Shown here: positions 8,429 through 17,284 of the stretch, in pieces
Layout of the letters: every line of letters starts with the position of its first letter
Position numbering within the stretch: position 1 is the stretch's first letter
Position numbers and translations under genes: made by a program
The notes under the pieces: generated by a model
Databases searched by the model: none
What the model was told of the DNA's origin: nothing
What the model saw: only the letters and a program-made list of their open reading frames with translations
Assembly: GCA_035622175.1 (NCBI GenBank)
Contig: DASPVV010000091.1
Span: 36,165 to 100,164 of the forward strand
Origin: JAFAGX01 sp035622175
GTDB lineage: Bacteria; Acidobacteriota; Terriglobia; Terriglobales; Acidobacteriaceae
DNA length: 64,000 bases
Direction: 5' to 3'

Positions 8429-9859
8429 CTAGAACAAATTCCACAGGAACTGGTTGTAGACGTCATGATGGTATTGCACCTCCTGAGGCTTCACGAAGGT
8501 ACCGAGCAGGCGCGGGCAGCGGTCGGCTGAAGCCTGCTTCAAATCTAGGTAGCGTTGCTTGACGTCCCCGCCGAACAGTTCGGTAATCCACCCGGCTTTG
8601 CGGAAGTTTTCCATGGCATCGTAGATGTTGTCGGGCAAGTATCGCTGCGCTTGGCGCAGGTTCTTGATCTTGGCTGTTTCTCCTTCGAGACCGGTCTTGA
8701 AGACCGCGAACATTACCATATACGGATTTGCGTCGGGAGCTACGGAACGTACTTCCACCCGCATGCTGCGCTCATTGCCAATGGGAATGCGGATCATCGA
8801 CCCGCGATCGGTAGGAGAAGCTTTCAGCTGATTGGGAGCTTCAAAGTGCGGGTCCAGCCGGCGATAGGAGTTGACGCTCGGGTTCATGACCAGGCAGATG
8901 TCATTTCCATGGGTGAGAATGCGGTCCAGGAACTCCCAACCCATTTTGCTGAGTTTCTCGTCGCCTTTGGCATCCCAAAACAGATTTTTGCCGCCTTTGC
9001 TGATCGAGACGTTGGTGTGCATGCCGCTGCCGTTCACGCCTACCACAGGCTTGGGCAAAAACGAAGCCGTGCACTCCATCTTGGTGGCCACCTGGCGGCA
9101 GACCAACTTATAGAGCTGGATCTGGTCGGCTGCCGCAACCACCTCCCCGTAGCCGTAGTTGATCTCGAACTGCGAGGGCGCGACTTCGGGGTGATCCTTC
9201 TCGTTTTGGAAGCCCATGGCACGCTGCACCTCGGCCACGGTGTCGATGAAGGTGCGCAGCGTATCCCCGGGCAGAGAATGAAAATAGCCGCCGGTATTCA
9301 CATACTCAAACTTGCTGGTTTCGTGGTAGCGGCGTTCGGCATCCGGCCCGCGAAACAGGAATCCTTCAATTTCGTTGGCGGCATTCAAGGTATAGCCCTT
9401 CTTGGCGTGCAGTGCATCGGCGTAGTTCTTCAGAATGCCGCGAATGTCGGCAGGGTAGGGTTCCCCGTTCTTATCGATGACGTCGCCGAAAACCAGCACT
9501 TTGCCCGGCCCGAAGATGTCGGCTGGGCCCCAATAAAACGCGCCCCAATCGATGCCCAGTCGTAAGTCACTTTCCCGCTGGGCGGTAAAGCCGCGAATCG
9601 AAGATCCGTCAAAGGTCAGATTGTCATAACTCTTGGTCAGGAATTTCTTGTCGTAGTCAAGCATATGAAGTCGACCTTCGAGGTCGCTGAAGAGCACGGT
9701 GACCGCTTTTATCCGCTTCTCACCGCTCAAATACTCCAGGCGTTCTTGTTGAACCTTGTGAGGGGCTACTCGGTTCCTGCGTTGCTCTTTGGCGTTCAAG
9801 TTCAGCTCTTCCAGCTCGTCATAGGGAATCGCTAAGAAATTTCGCAGTTCGTTTGACAT
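8429..9859 (-). CDS. glnA: Glutamine synthetase, type I-like
   Basis: ATP-dependent ligase making glutamine from glutamate and ammonia. The beta-grasp signature (FDGSSIRGF), the catalytic signature around KPVVGVNGSGMHTN, the Glu ligands of EIEGFLF and the Arg block RSMRVEVRS are present. No Tyr adenylylation motif of the NLYDLP type is evident, so GlnE-type regulation is doubtful. The ATG at 9859 is chosen over an upstream start because AAGGAG lies six bases before it. The product is 476 residues. No glnB or amtB is adjacent. Confidence 0.88.
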   Translation of the reverse strand: MSNELRNFLAIPYDELEELNLNAKEQRRNRVAPHKVQQERLEYLSGEKRIKAVTVLFSDLEGRLHMLDYDKKFLTKSYDNLTFDGSSIRGFTAQRESDLRLGIDWGAFYWGPADIFGPGKVLVFGDVIDKNGEPYPADIRGILKNYADALHAKKGYTLNAANEIEGFLFRGPDAERRYHETSKFEYVNTGGYFHSLPGDTLRTFIDTVAEVQRAMGFQNEKDHPEVAPSQFEINYGYGEVVAAADQIQLYKLVCRQVATKMECTASFLPKPVVGVNGSGMHTNVSISKGGKNLFWDAKGDEKLSKMGWEFLDRILTHGNDICLVMNPSVNSYRRLDPHFEAPNQLKASPTDRGSMIRIPIGNERSMRVEVRSVAPDANPYMVMFAVFKTGLEGETAKIKNLRQAQRYLPDNIYDAMENFRKAGWITELFGGDVKQRYLDLKQASADRCPRLLGTFVKPQEVQYHHDVYNQFLWNLF

Positions 9860-9993
9860 GGATCTCCTTAAGTTTTGTGGATCATGGAGCACAAGGATGA
9901 GTTTTGGGGAACGGGTACCTTTCAGAGTACCGCGGAGGCCCCGTGCCTGCCAATCAAAAAAGCTGATGACGGAAATAGAGCGAATTTATAAGC

Positions 9994-10881
9994 TCAGATC
10001 GTGTTTCGACGAGGGTCGCATCGGCTCCCGGACACGCTGCTCGCGCGGCCCATCACCTGTTCCCGAGTCCACCCCCGCTCGCGCAAATGCCGGATACTCA
10101 GTCGATCGTGGCGCTTAGCCAGGCGGATCCCGGCTTCGTCGACCACCAGGTCGGTGTGATAGAAGGCCGGAGGGGCCCAACCGCAAGCCCGGTATAAAAG
10201 CAGCTGTCGCGCCGTCGACTTGACTAGATCGGCGCCGCGCACGACCTCGGTGATTCTCATTGCCGCGTCATCCACCACGACGGCCAATTGGTAAGCCGGC
10301 ACGTCATCGCGTCGCCAGACGATGAAGTCCCCGAAGTCGCGCCCGGCCAGGAAATGCTGCGGCCCAAGGTGTCGGTCGAGGAAGCGAACCATTTCCCCGT
10401 CTGGCACCTTGAATCGCCAGTTTACGCCGGCCGGCTCCCTCGCTTGCGCTCGCTCCGAGCGCGCGCGGCAGCGTCCGGGGTAGAGCGGCTCATCATCGAA
10501 ATCGTTGGGGGCGCTTGCCGCCTGCTCTAAATCCTTGCGCGAGCAGGTACAGGGATAGAGAAGACCCCCGTCGCGCAGCTTGCGCCAAGCCGCCAAGTAG
10601 TGCTCCCGCCTTTGGCTCTGAGAGTACGGTCCGTAGGGCCCTCCGCAGTCCGGACCTTCCTGCCAGAGAATGCTCAACCAGCGAAGATCCTCGATCATCG
10701 CGCTTACGAATTCCGGGCGCGACCGTTCGGGGTCGAGATCTTCGTTGCGCAGAACGAGCGTGCCTTGGTGTTCGATGGCCCGTTCGGCTGCGATCGAGAA
10801 GGTTCGCGCATGACCGAGATGCAAGAGGCCGGTCGGAGAAGGAGCGAGGCGGCCCCGGTAGTTGCCATCACAGGTCGTCAT
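9994..10881 (-). CDS. gluQ: Glutamyl-Q tRNA(Asp) synthetase
   Basis: Truncated glutamyl-tRNA-synthetase paralogue that attaches glutamate to queuosine in tRNA(Asp). The HIGH-like motif GLLHLGHA and the KMSKS-like IRLAKRHD are in place. The CTCS plus LYPGRC cysteines match the zinc site of the GluQ-RS subgroup, and the anticodon-binding domain is missing as expected at 295 residues. queA, needed for queuosine itself, lies ~8 kb away in this window, which fits the assignment. The gene is divergent from the selenoprotein candidate. Confidence 0.9.
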   Translation of the reverse strand: MTTCDGNYRGRLAPSPTGLLHLGHARTFSIAAERAIEHQGTLVLRNEDLDPERSRPEFVSAMIEDLRWLSILWQEGPDCGGPYGPYSQSQRREHYLAAWRKLRDGGLLYPCTCSRKDLEQAASAPNDFDDEPLYPGRCRARSERAQAREPAGVNWRFKVPDGEMVRFLDRHLGPQHFLAGRDFGDFIVWRRDDVPAYQLAVVVDDAAMRITEVVRGADLVKSTARQLLLYRACGWAPPAFYHTDLVVDEAGIRLAKRHDRLSIRHLRERGWTREQVMGRASSVSGSRCDPRRNTI

Positions 10882-10989
10882 GGCGCTATTCTAAGCGTGT
10901 CGTCTAAGCTGCCCCGCGGCCACTTTCCTCGAGCGCAAGCGAGCTGGGGTGGTACAAAAACACTAGAGCCCGGTTCAAGCGCACGTCCT

Positions 10990-11730
10990 ATGATGTCGGC
11001 ATTGCCAAGCATGGTTCCATCCCGGCGAGTTCTGGTTCGAGTTTGCGCCGGCCTGCTGCTCGCATATGCGGGATTCATCGGATTCCTGTGGTGGACGATG
11101 CACCGGCCACCCGAACAGTTTGGCCGAGTCATGGCCCGCATGCCAGGCCCCGCCGTATTTCTCCTCGCACCCTTTGAAACGCTTTGGACTCAGGCGCGGG
11201 CCGGAACTCTCGAAGTGGGAGATACCGCTCCCGATTTCGCGCTTTACAAGGTTGACAAGTCGGGACCAGTCCAGCTGTCGGCGCTCACTTCGCGGCAACC
11301 GGTGGTGCTCATCTTTGGCAGCTACACCTGACCGCCGTTCCGGCGGGAGGTTCCCGCCCTCAACCAGCTCTATGACGAGTACAACGGCCGGGTCGCCTTT
11401 TTGGTGGTCTACATTCTCGAGGCGCATCCGAGCGACGTGTGGCAAATGGAAAGCAATCTTCGTGACAAGGTGGTGTTCGCCAGTCCCAAAGACGAAGAGG
11501 AACGCGGGTTCGTCGCCGGAGCTTGCGTTCGCAAGCTGGGGATCAAATTCCCAGCCGTGCTCGACCAGTTCTCGAATGCCACGGAAAGGGCCTACACGGG
11601 CTGGCCGGACCGCATGTACCTGATTGACAGCCAGGGAAAGGTCGCCTATAAGAGCAAGCCCGGACCTTTTGGATTCAAGCCAGACCAGTTGCGTGCGGCG
11701 CTCGAACGATTGCTGGGAAGGAGCGCATGA
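10990..11730 (+). CDS. Deiodinase-like redoxin, candidate selenoprotein (TGA = Sec)
   Basis: Membrane-anchored thioredoxin-fold protein of the iodothyronine deiodinase family, ~246 residues with an in-frame TGA at 11329-11331 (codon 114). An N-terminal helix (VLVRVCAGLLLAYAGFIGF) precedes the redoxin start GDTAPDFAL. The TGA lies in FGSYT-U-PPFRRE, exactly where animal deiodinases carry selenocysteine (FGSCT-U-PPF). The frame continues without another stop into LVVYILEAHPSD, with the conserved His, and into YTGWPDRMYLID and KSKPGPFGF, all family blocks. A SECIS-like hairpin follows the TGA. Starts at 10990, 10993 or 11011 are possible; none has a good ribosome site. Bacterial members have no established substrate, and iodothyronine use should not be assumed. 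Confidence 0.88.
11332..11358 (+). promoter_or_regulatory. Bacterial SECIS-like hairpin
   Basis: Directly after the in-frame TGA, arms 11342-11348 and 11352-11358 pair perfectly over seven bases around the loop GGT at 11349-11351. Seventeen bases separate the TGA from the loop. Bacterial SECIS models require a short stem, a G in the first two loop bases and roughly this distance, and GGU in the loop is the SelB-contact motif known from E. coli fdhF. A competing hairpin with arms 11332-11337 and 11341-11346 is possible. Confidence 0.75.
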
Positions 11731-11776
11731 TTCAGAGGCCCGCGGCAGACTGGAACCACGCCGTCAGACAGTTCGC

Positions 11777-12178
11777 TTATCGCTGAAAAAGGTCTAGCTT
11801 TCTTGCATCGCTGCCGGACTTTTTCGCCGCATGAGCAGCATGGGCCTGCCAGGCTGCGCCAAACCCCCAAAGGTCCTTGGGGTTGAGAGCCTCGAGCCCC
11901 ACCTGATGTTCGCTGGTGCCGGACACCGCTCTACTCCAGACGACGCGAAACTGGGCTTTGTGTTGCTTGTATTGGACCGTGATCAGGCTCCCGACTTCAA
12001 GCGGCTGCTGCAGTGCGCCCAGACGAACCCCGGGCGCGCCGACGTCCAGGGTGTGCACCAGTTCAGAATAGGAGTTCCCTTGACTATCGTTTCCCAGAAT
12101 TCGTACCGGCAGCACCGCTTTGACTCGGTTCCGACGACGTTGTTCCGCCGACTCGGTTTTAGTTCCAGATTTACTCAT
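11777..12178 (-). CDS. PilZ-domain protein
   Basis: Small protein (~133 residues) with a PilZ-like beta-barrel: a basic RRRNRVKAVLPVRI entry, VHTLDVGAPGVRLG where PilZ domains carry the D/N-x-S-x-x-G motif, and KAQFRVVW and QVGLEAL strands. The second motif is D-V-G-A-P-G with the Ser replaced by Gly, so c-di-GMP binding is uncertain. The N-terminus is short and charged and the C-terminus Ala/His-rich. I chose the ATG at 12178; a TTG at 12241 would add 21 residues. It is convergent with the selenoprotein candidate. Confidence 0.7.
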   Translation of the reverse strand: MSKSGTKTESAEQRRRNRVKAVLPVRILGNDSQGNSYSELVHTLDVGAPGVRLGALQQPLEVGSLITVQYKQHKAQFRVVWSRAVSGTSEHQVGLEALNPKDLWGFGAAWQAHAAHAAKKSGSDARKLDLFQR

Positions 12179-12602
12179 GGGCGGAGCCGCGGCTGATTTT
12201 GGGCCACTCTGGATTTTATCCCCCTTCGGCCTCGCCTCCAATAGCCCGGAAGTAATCCGAGAGCATGACCCTTACCCCAAAAAACTTGCACCGGCTTCGC
12301 GTAAGTTACTGAAACCCCGGGGGATCTCGTCAAGTCCCAGCGCCTTCGCAAGGCGCGGTCAGGACGAGTACCTTGTGGCCATGTCCCGAATCGTCGTTCG
12401 CACAAAACCCATGCCTTCCTATAATCTTGGCTAGCCGTGGGATAGGGGGCGGTCAGGCCGGGCTAGACCCTAGGCTGAGTTTCTCGAGCAACTCGTTGTC
12501 CTAAGGCGGGTTTACACAGTTAGCGAGAGGCTAGCGAACCCCGGGTTAAGCTAGCGCGGTAACATGGCAAGTGCGAACAAGGGGTCCAAGGAGCGGTACG
12601 CA
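12179..12602. other. Divergent intergenic region with promoter
   Basis: No gene is seen. On the plus strand TATAAT at 12420-12425 with TTCGCA at 12397-12402 (17-base spacing) forms a plausible sigma70-type promoter. It would give the downstream FecR-like gene a leader of about 170 bases. The rest shows no conserved RNA structure that I recognise. Confidence 0.45.
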
Positions 12603-14585
12603 ATGAAATCCTTTTGGCGATTTGTTTGTGTCAGCATGTGGATCGGGTTGTTTGCGGCAAGCGCTTGGGCAGGAGATCAAGCGGATCAAATCGATGACTC
12701 AGGTCAATCGGATCCGCCCGGCCGAGTAGCGCGGGTGGACAACATGACGGGAGAGGTTTCGGTCCAACCGCATGGAACCGATGAGTGGGTGCAGGCCGAA
12801 CTGAATCGTCCGCTTACGCTTTCCGATAACGTGTGGGCCGACAAGGACTCGCGCGCAGAGATGGATCTCGGCACCGGCTTCGTGCGGATTGGTTCTGAAA
12901 CCAGCGTCACTCTTACCAACATCAGCGATGGCGCGGTGCAGATTGCATTGCATCAGGGCGCTTTGAACCTCCACGTCCGCCACCTGTACCGAGGTGAGGT
13001 GTGGGAGGTCGACACTCCCAATTTGGCTTTCACCGTCTCGCGCAACGGCGACTATCGTTTCGATGTGGATCCGAATGCCGACACCACGGCAGTAACGGTC
13101 TGGAAAGGCGAGGGCGAGGCCACGGGCCAGGGGCCTGCAGTCGACCTCAAGGAAGGCGAGCGGGCACAGTTCACCTCCGGCAACTCGCTGTCTCACCAGA
13201 TGGAATCTGCCTCCTCTCCCGACGGTTTCGATGACTGGTGTCGCCTGCGTGATCAGCGGGAAGACAGGTCGGCTTCCGCGCAGCATGTCGCGCCTGGCGT
13301 GGTGGGGTCCGATGATCTCGACGACTATGGAACCTGGCGCGACACTCCTGATTATGGCTGGATCTGGGCGCCGACCGCGGTTGCACCCGGCTGGGCGCCT
13401 TACAGCTACGGTCAATGGATTTGGCAAGCCCCCTGGGGTTGGACATGGGTCGATGCTTATCCCTGGGGATTTGCGCCATTCCACTATGGACGCTGGGTTT
13501 GGTATGGCGGCTACTGGGGTTGGGCACCGGGGCCGTATTATGTTCGTCCCTGGTATGCGCCTGCGTTAGTCGCTTGGTTTGGCGGTCCACGCTGGGGCTT
13601 TGGATTTGGTTTCGGATTCGGCTTTGGTGGAGGATTCGGCTGGGTCCCGTTAGGCTGGGGCGAGCCCTTCTACCCCTGGTATCACGCGTCTCCCCGTTAT
13701 TTCCGGAACGTGAATATCGCCAATACGCGTATCGCCAACATCCGCAACGTCAGCGACACCTTCTTCCGCAACGGCGGCAGGTCGCCACTGTGGGGACAAT
13801 CGGGCTTCAAAATGCCGCAGTTTGCTGGCAAACCGGGCGCCATTACGGCTATGTCGAGAACGGCAATGGAGCACGGCTTAGCGGTTCGTGGAAATTCCGT
13901 GAAAGTCTCTCCCGACCAGCTGCGCGGGGCCTCTGCCTTGGGCAGAATCGATGCCAATCCGACGCGCGCCAGCATGCTGGGCGCACGAGCCAGTCAAACC
14001 GGAGCGCGACCGTCGGCGGCAGCCTTGTCGCGACCGACCGTGAGCCGGATGAGCCCTCCGGCGATGCGGAGTTCAGCGGAGTTGGCGCGGGATCAAGAGA
14101 ATTCAGCAGCCCCCCGCGCGAGCGCCGGACAGACCGCAGGAGGCAGGGGAGCTGCGAGCAATATGGGCGCTGCGGGCCCCCGTGCCGGCGCTGCGTCCGG
14201 GGCACGTTATGTACCCCGACCGCCGCAAAGCTCGGGGACGAGAAGCGAGCCAACCCAGATGGCGACCAACCGTGGCGTGCCACGTCCCCCGGCTGGGGCC
14301 TCAGTCGGCCACTACTCGGGCGCGGAGGGCAGCTACTCTGGCCGCTCATCGCGAGACTATGCCGCGAATTACTCGAACCGGTCGTACTCCAACTACGGCG
14401 GCTACGGCCGCAGCGGGAATTCCAGTTCTCGCTACGGCGCTCCTCCCTACGCCACCTACGGGGGTCATAGTTCATACTCCGCGCCTTCGCATAGCTCTGG
14501 CGGGCACAGTGCATACTCCGGGGGTTCGCACGGTGGAGGGGGAGGCGGGCACAGCTCCGGAGGCTCGCACGGTGGGCACCGCTGA
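12603..14585 (+). CDS. FecR-domain/DUF6600-like secreted W/Y/G-rich protein
   Basis: Exported protein of 660 residues. A signal peptide (FWRFVCVSMWIGLFAASAWA) is followed by a FecR-like region (residues ~40-200, with VSVQPHGTDEWVQAELNRPL and WKGEGEATGQ). Next comes an extraordinary Trp/Tyr/Gly/Pro region (YGWIWAPTAVAPGWAPYSYG, WVWYGGYWGWAPG) and a GFGFGFGFGFGGGFG run, then a disordered Ala/Ser/Gly tail ending in GGHSSGGSHGGHR. This is the layout of DUF6600 proteins; function is unknown, probably envelope-associated. AAGGAG at 12588-12593 sets the ATG at 12603. Confidence 0.8.
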   Translation: MKSFWRFVCVSMWIGLFAASAWAGDQADQIDDSGQSDPPGRVARVDNMTGEVSVQPHGTDEWVQAELNRPLTLSDNVWADKDSRAEMDLGTGFVRIGSETSVTLTNISDGAVQIALHQGALNLHVRHLYRGEVWEVDTPNLAFTVSRNGDYRFDVDPNADTTAVTVWKGEGEATGQGPAVDLKEGERAQFTSGNSLSHQMESASSPDGFDDWCRLRDQREDRSASAQHVAPGVVGSDDLDDYGTWRDTPDYGWIWAPTAVAPGWAPYSYGQWIWQAPWGWTWVDAYPWGFAPFHYGRWVWYGGYWGWAPGPYYVRPWYAPALVAWFGGPRWGFGFGFGFGFGGGFGWVPLGWGEPFYPWYHASPRYFRNVNIANTRIANIRNVSDTFFRNGGRSPLWGQSGFKMPQFAGKPGAITAMSRTAMEHGLAVRGNSVKVSPDQLRGASALGRIDANPTRASMLGARASQTGARPSAAALSRPTVSRMSPPAMRSSAELARDQENSAAPRASAGQTAGGRGAASNMGAAGPRAGAASGARYVPRPPQSSGTRSEPTQMATNRGVPRPPAGASVGHYSGAEGSYSGRSSRDYAANYSNRSYSNYGGYGRSGNSSSRYGAPPYATYGGHSSYSAPSHSSGGHSAYSGGSHGGGGGGHSSGGSHGGHR

Positions 14586-14612
14586 TCTGACTTAGACAGA
14601 CCCGGACGAAAG

Positions 14613-14639
14613 ACGCCGCTCACTCTGAGTGGCGTTTTT
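14613..14639 (+). terminator. Rho-independent terminator after FecR-like gene
   Basis: Ten-base arms at 14613-14622 and 14626-14635 (one G-U pair) with a three-base loop are followed by a T-run at 14635-14639. It lies 27 bases after the stop codon of the FecR-like gene. Confidence 0.85.
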
Positions 14640-15032
14640 CGTCTGTAAAGGACGGGTTTCGGTGGTGGTCGGTTCGCGGCCGTTCACAGCTGGGTCCGTT
14701 CTTGCGAACCGACGGGGCCGGGCGGGCATCAGGCGGCGGCACCGTTCGATCGAAGCAGCCTGAAGCGTATCCAGATCGGTACCCGAACCAAGATCGGCCA
14801 TAGTTTGACCGCGGTGGCGTGGAAGAATGGGGGAATGACGGGGTCGTGAGCGGTTTACGGGAATGGAAGGGCGCATGCCTGGTTTGCTCAAAGTTGTTCC
14901 ATGTTCCTGCCATGGTCTGAAAGCCCCGCGAAGAATTCTCCCGGCCCTACCCTGAGGCAGAACGGCGAAGCTGGCTTTATCATAGAGGTAGCACCGGCAG
15001 CCAACGGTGGCGCCAGTTTTTATGGGGAGCGA
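14640..15032. other. Intergenic region without a gene
   Basis: Nothing convincing is seen between the terminator and the glycosyltransferase start. A minus-strand open frame through here has no family resemblance and runs into the glycosyltransferase in antisense. Confidence 0.4.
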
Positions 15033-15836
15033 ATGATCGGCGGCAAACGAATCGCCGTGGTATTGCCCGCTTACAATGCGGAAAAGACGCTCGAGGCCAC
15101 GGTGCGTGAGTTGCCTGACCTGGTCGATACCTGCATTCTGGTGGATGATCACAGTTCCGACCGTACCATCGAGGTGGCCAGACGGCTGGGGTTGCAGTTC
15201 TTCGTGCACGACCGGAACTACGGCTATGGGCGCAACCAGCAAACCTGCTATCGCGAAGCCCTCGCCTCCGGCGCCGACGTGATTATCATGGTGCACCCGG
15301 ACTATCAGTACACACCCCTTCTGGTCACCGCGATGGCGAGCATGGTGGCGTACGATGTCTATGACGTTGTCCTCGGTTCGAGGATCATCGGGGGACAGGC
15401 ACTCCGCGGAGGCATGCCCCTATGGAAATACGTGGCCAACCGTTTCCTGACCGCGTGCGAAAACTTCTTTCTCCGCGTCAAGCTCTCCGAATACCATACC
15501 GGCTATCGGGCTTTCAGCCGCAAGGTGCTGGCCACTCTGCCTCTGCTTGAGAATTCCGACGATTTTGTGTTTGACAACCAGGTGCTTGCGCAGTGCGTAC
15601 ATTTCGGCTTTCGCATCGGAGAAGTGTCCTGCCCCACGCGCTATTTTGCCGAGGCGTCCTCCATCAATTTTCGCCGCAGCCTGAAGTACGGCGTGGGAGT
15701 GCTCCTGACCACATTTCAATTTGTGTTGCATCGCTCGGGAGTGGCGCAGTTTAGCATCTTCAGTTCGCAGGGGCGGAAACTGGAGACCAGGTCCTACTAC
15801 GCGAGCGGACCAGTCGCAACCGGCAGGCCGAGCTGA
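15033..15836 (+). CDS. Family 2 glycosyltransferase
   Basis: GT-A fold inverting glycosyltransferase of 267 residues, probably using a nucleotide-sugar or making a polyprenyl-phosphate sugar. IAVVLPAYNAEKTLEATV opens the domain; CILVDDHSSDRT and MVHPDYQY supply the nucleotide- and metal-binding acidic residues. The H-x-D pair in VHPDYQ replaces the usual DADxQ, a known variant in DPM1-like enzymes. The C-terminus has only weak hydrophobic segments. The ATG at 15033 is chosen because GGGGAG lies just upstream. It stands alone, followed after 80 bases by a permease gene. Confidence 0.85.
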   Translation: MIGGKRIAVVLPAYNAEKTLEATVRELPDLVDTCILVDDHSSDRTIEVARRLGLQFFVHDRNYGYGRNQQTCYREALASGADVIIMVHPDYQYTPLLVTAMASMVAYDVYDVVLGSRIIGGQALRGGMPLWKYVANRFLTACENFFLRVKLSEYHTGYRAFSRKVLATLPLLENSDDFVFDNQVLAQCVHFGFRIGEVSCPTRYFAEASSINFRRSLKYGVGVLLTTFQFVLHRSGVAQFSIFSSQGRKLETRSYYASGPVATGRPS

Positions 15837-15916
15837 GGCTTCGCTAGTAGGCACCCTTCTCTCGCCGAGTCCCTTCATTGTGTGCCCGCTCTCGAGGGGG
15901 TAGCATCTATACGACC

Positions 15917-17155
15917 ATGGCAACTGTCACCGTTCAGACCGCGCGTCGGCAGCCCAAGCTGGTGCTGAGCGAAATCCTGAGCTTTGCCTACGACACGTTT
16001 TGTTCCAATAAGGTACGCTTCGCGCTCACCGCTTTGGGTATGGTGATCGGTACCGCTTCTTTGATCCTGGTTGTCACCATCGGTATGACCGGCAAGCAGT
16101 ATGCCCTCAACCAGATTCAATCGATTGGCGCCAACATGATCGATGCAGAATACCAGGGTGGGGCGCAAGGCGGTTCAACCCCGGATCTGCTGACCATCGA
16201 CGATATGAACGCGGTGCTAACCCAGGTTCCGGGGATTGTGGCAGCCTCGCCTGTGGTTCCGCTTGACGACCGCATCCCGATTGGGGGTGGCAAGGTAAGC
16301 GATCTGCGTGTCCTCGGGGTTTTGCCCGAATACACGTCGGTGCGCAACCCGTTGGTTTTGTCCGGGCGCTTTTTTGACGCCCAAGATGAGCAGGCGCGAA
16401 ACAAAGTTGGGGTGATGCAGCAAAAGCTGGCGGAGCAAATCTACGGGGCGGTGGATAATGCGATCGGCAAAATCGTCAAGGTAGGCGGGCTGCCCTTCAC
16501 CATCATCGGAACCTTCCGAGAGCGCGTGGATACGTTTGGAATGTCCGAGGTCACGAACAATACCCTGCTGATTCCTTACTCAGTGTCTCGTTTCTTCACC
16601 GACTCGCCGAACGTTCGGCAGCTTTACTTTTCGGCCGCCGAACCATCCATGGTGATTCCGGTCACCGAACAGGTGAAGAAGGTCCTACAATCGCGCCACC
16701 GGGCGGAGTCCATCTACGTGGTGCAGAACCTAACCGAGGTGGTTGCTCTCGCCAATCGCATCGCGAACGCGCTGACTTTGGTGTTGTTGCTGATTGCTGC
16801 CGTCACCCTCGTGGTCAGCGGCATTGGAATCATGAATATCATGCTCGCGACTGTGAGTTCGCGAATTCACGAAATCGGCATTCGCAAGGCGATTGGAGCC
16901 ACCAATCGGGAGATCCGATTTCAGTTCTTGTCGGAGGCCATTCTTATCTCTCTCGTCGGAGGCTTGCTTGGGGTGGTGATTGGTCTGGCGCTGCCCTTTT
17001 CGGTTCGCTTTTTAACCGAATACAGGATTCCAATTTCCGGGCTATCCGCGATCGTAGCCATCGCCGTCTCCTCCCTGGTGGGGGTTTTGTTTGGAACCGT
17101 GCCGGCGGCGCGTGCCGCCAAGTTGGATCCGGTCGAGAGCTTGCGCTACGAATGA
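15917..17155 (+). CDS. MacB/FtsX-type ABC permease
   Basis: Membrane component of a MacB/LolC-type ABC exporter, 412 residues. It has one N-terminal helix (FALTALGMVIGTASLILVV), a ~230-residue periplasmic MacB-type domain, and three C-terminal helices. The FtsX signature is IGIMNIMLATVSSRIHEIGIRKAIGAT, and the C-terminus AARAAKLDPVESLRYE is also typical. No ATPase or membrane-fusion partner is in the window, so it must pair with proteins encoded elsewhere or be an orphan. A strong terminator follows. Confidence 0.88.
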   Translation: MATVTVQTARRQPKLVLSEILSFAYDTFCSNKVRFALTALGMVIGTASLILVVTIGMTGKQYALNQIQSIGANMIDAEYQGGAQGGSTPDLLTIDDMNAVLTQVPGIVAASPVVPLDDRIPIGGGKVSDLRVLGVLPEYTSVRNPLVLSGRFFDAQDEQARNKVGVMQQKLAEQIYGAVDNAIGKIVKVGGLPFTIIGTFRERVDTFGMSEVTNNTLLIPYSVSRFFTDSPNVRQLYFSAAEPSMVIPVTEQVKKVLQSRHRAESIYVVQNLTEVVALANRIANALTLVLLLIAAVTLVVSGIGIMNIMLATVSSRIHEIGIRKAIGATNREIRFQFLSEAILISLVGGLLGVVIGLALPFSVRFLTEYRIPISGLSAIVAIAVSSLVGVLFGTVPAARAAKLDPVESLRYE

Positions 17156-17228
17156 ATCATGGTTCGACCGCGCTTCCGCACAGCGGATGAATCGCCCCAG
17201 CGTGCCGCCAAATCGGCACACACAAAAC

Positions 17229-17255
17229 AGCCGGGCTCGTTGGCCCGGCTTTTTT
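17229..17255 (+). terminator. Rho-independent terminator after ABC permease
   Basis: Perfect eight-base arms at 17229-17236 and 17243-17250 with a six-base loop, then a T-run at 17250-17255. It separates the permease from the convergent small gene. Confidence 0.92.
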
Positions 17256-17284
17256 GGTTTACTGGGGAGCCGTTTCGCTCCCAG

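Noticed and set aside
10600..11331. A 243-codon frame ending at the TGA, and a separate 109-codon frame at 11401-11730, as two genes
   Set aside because: The first 130 codons overlap gluQ in antisense and look random; the real parts of both belong to one protein joined across the TGA by continuous deiodinase similarity.
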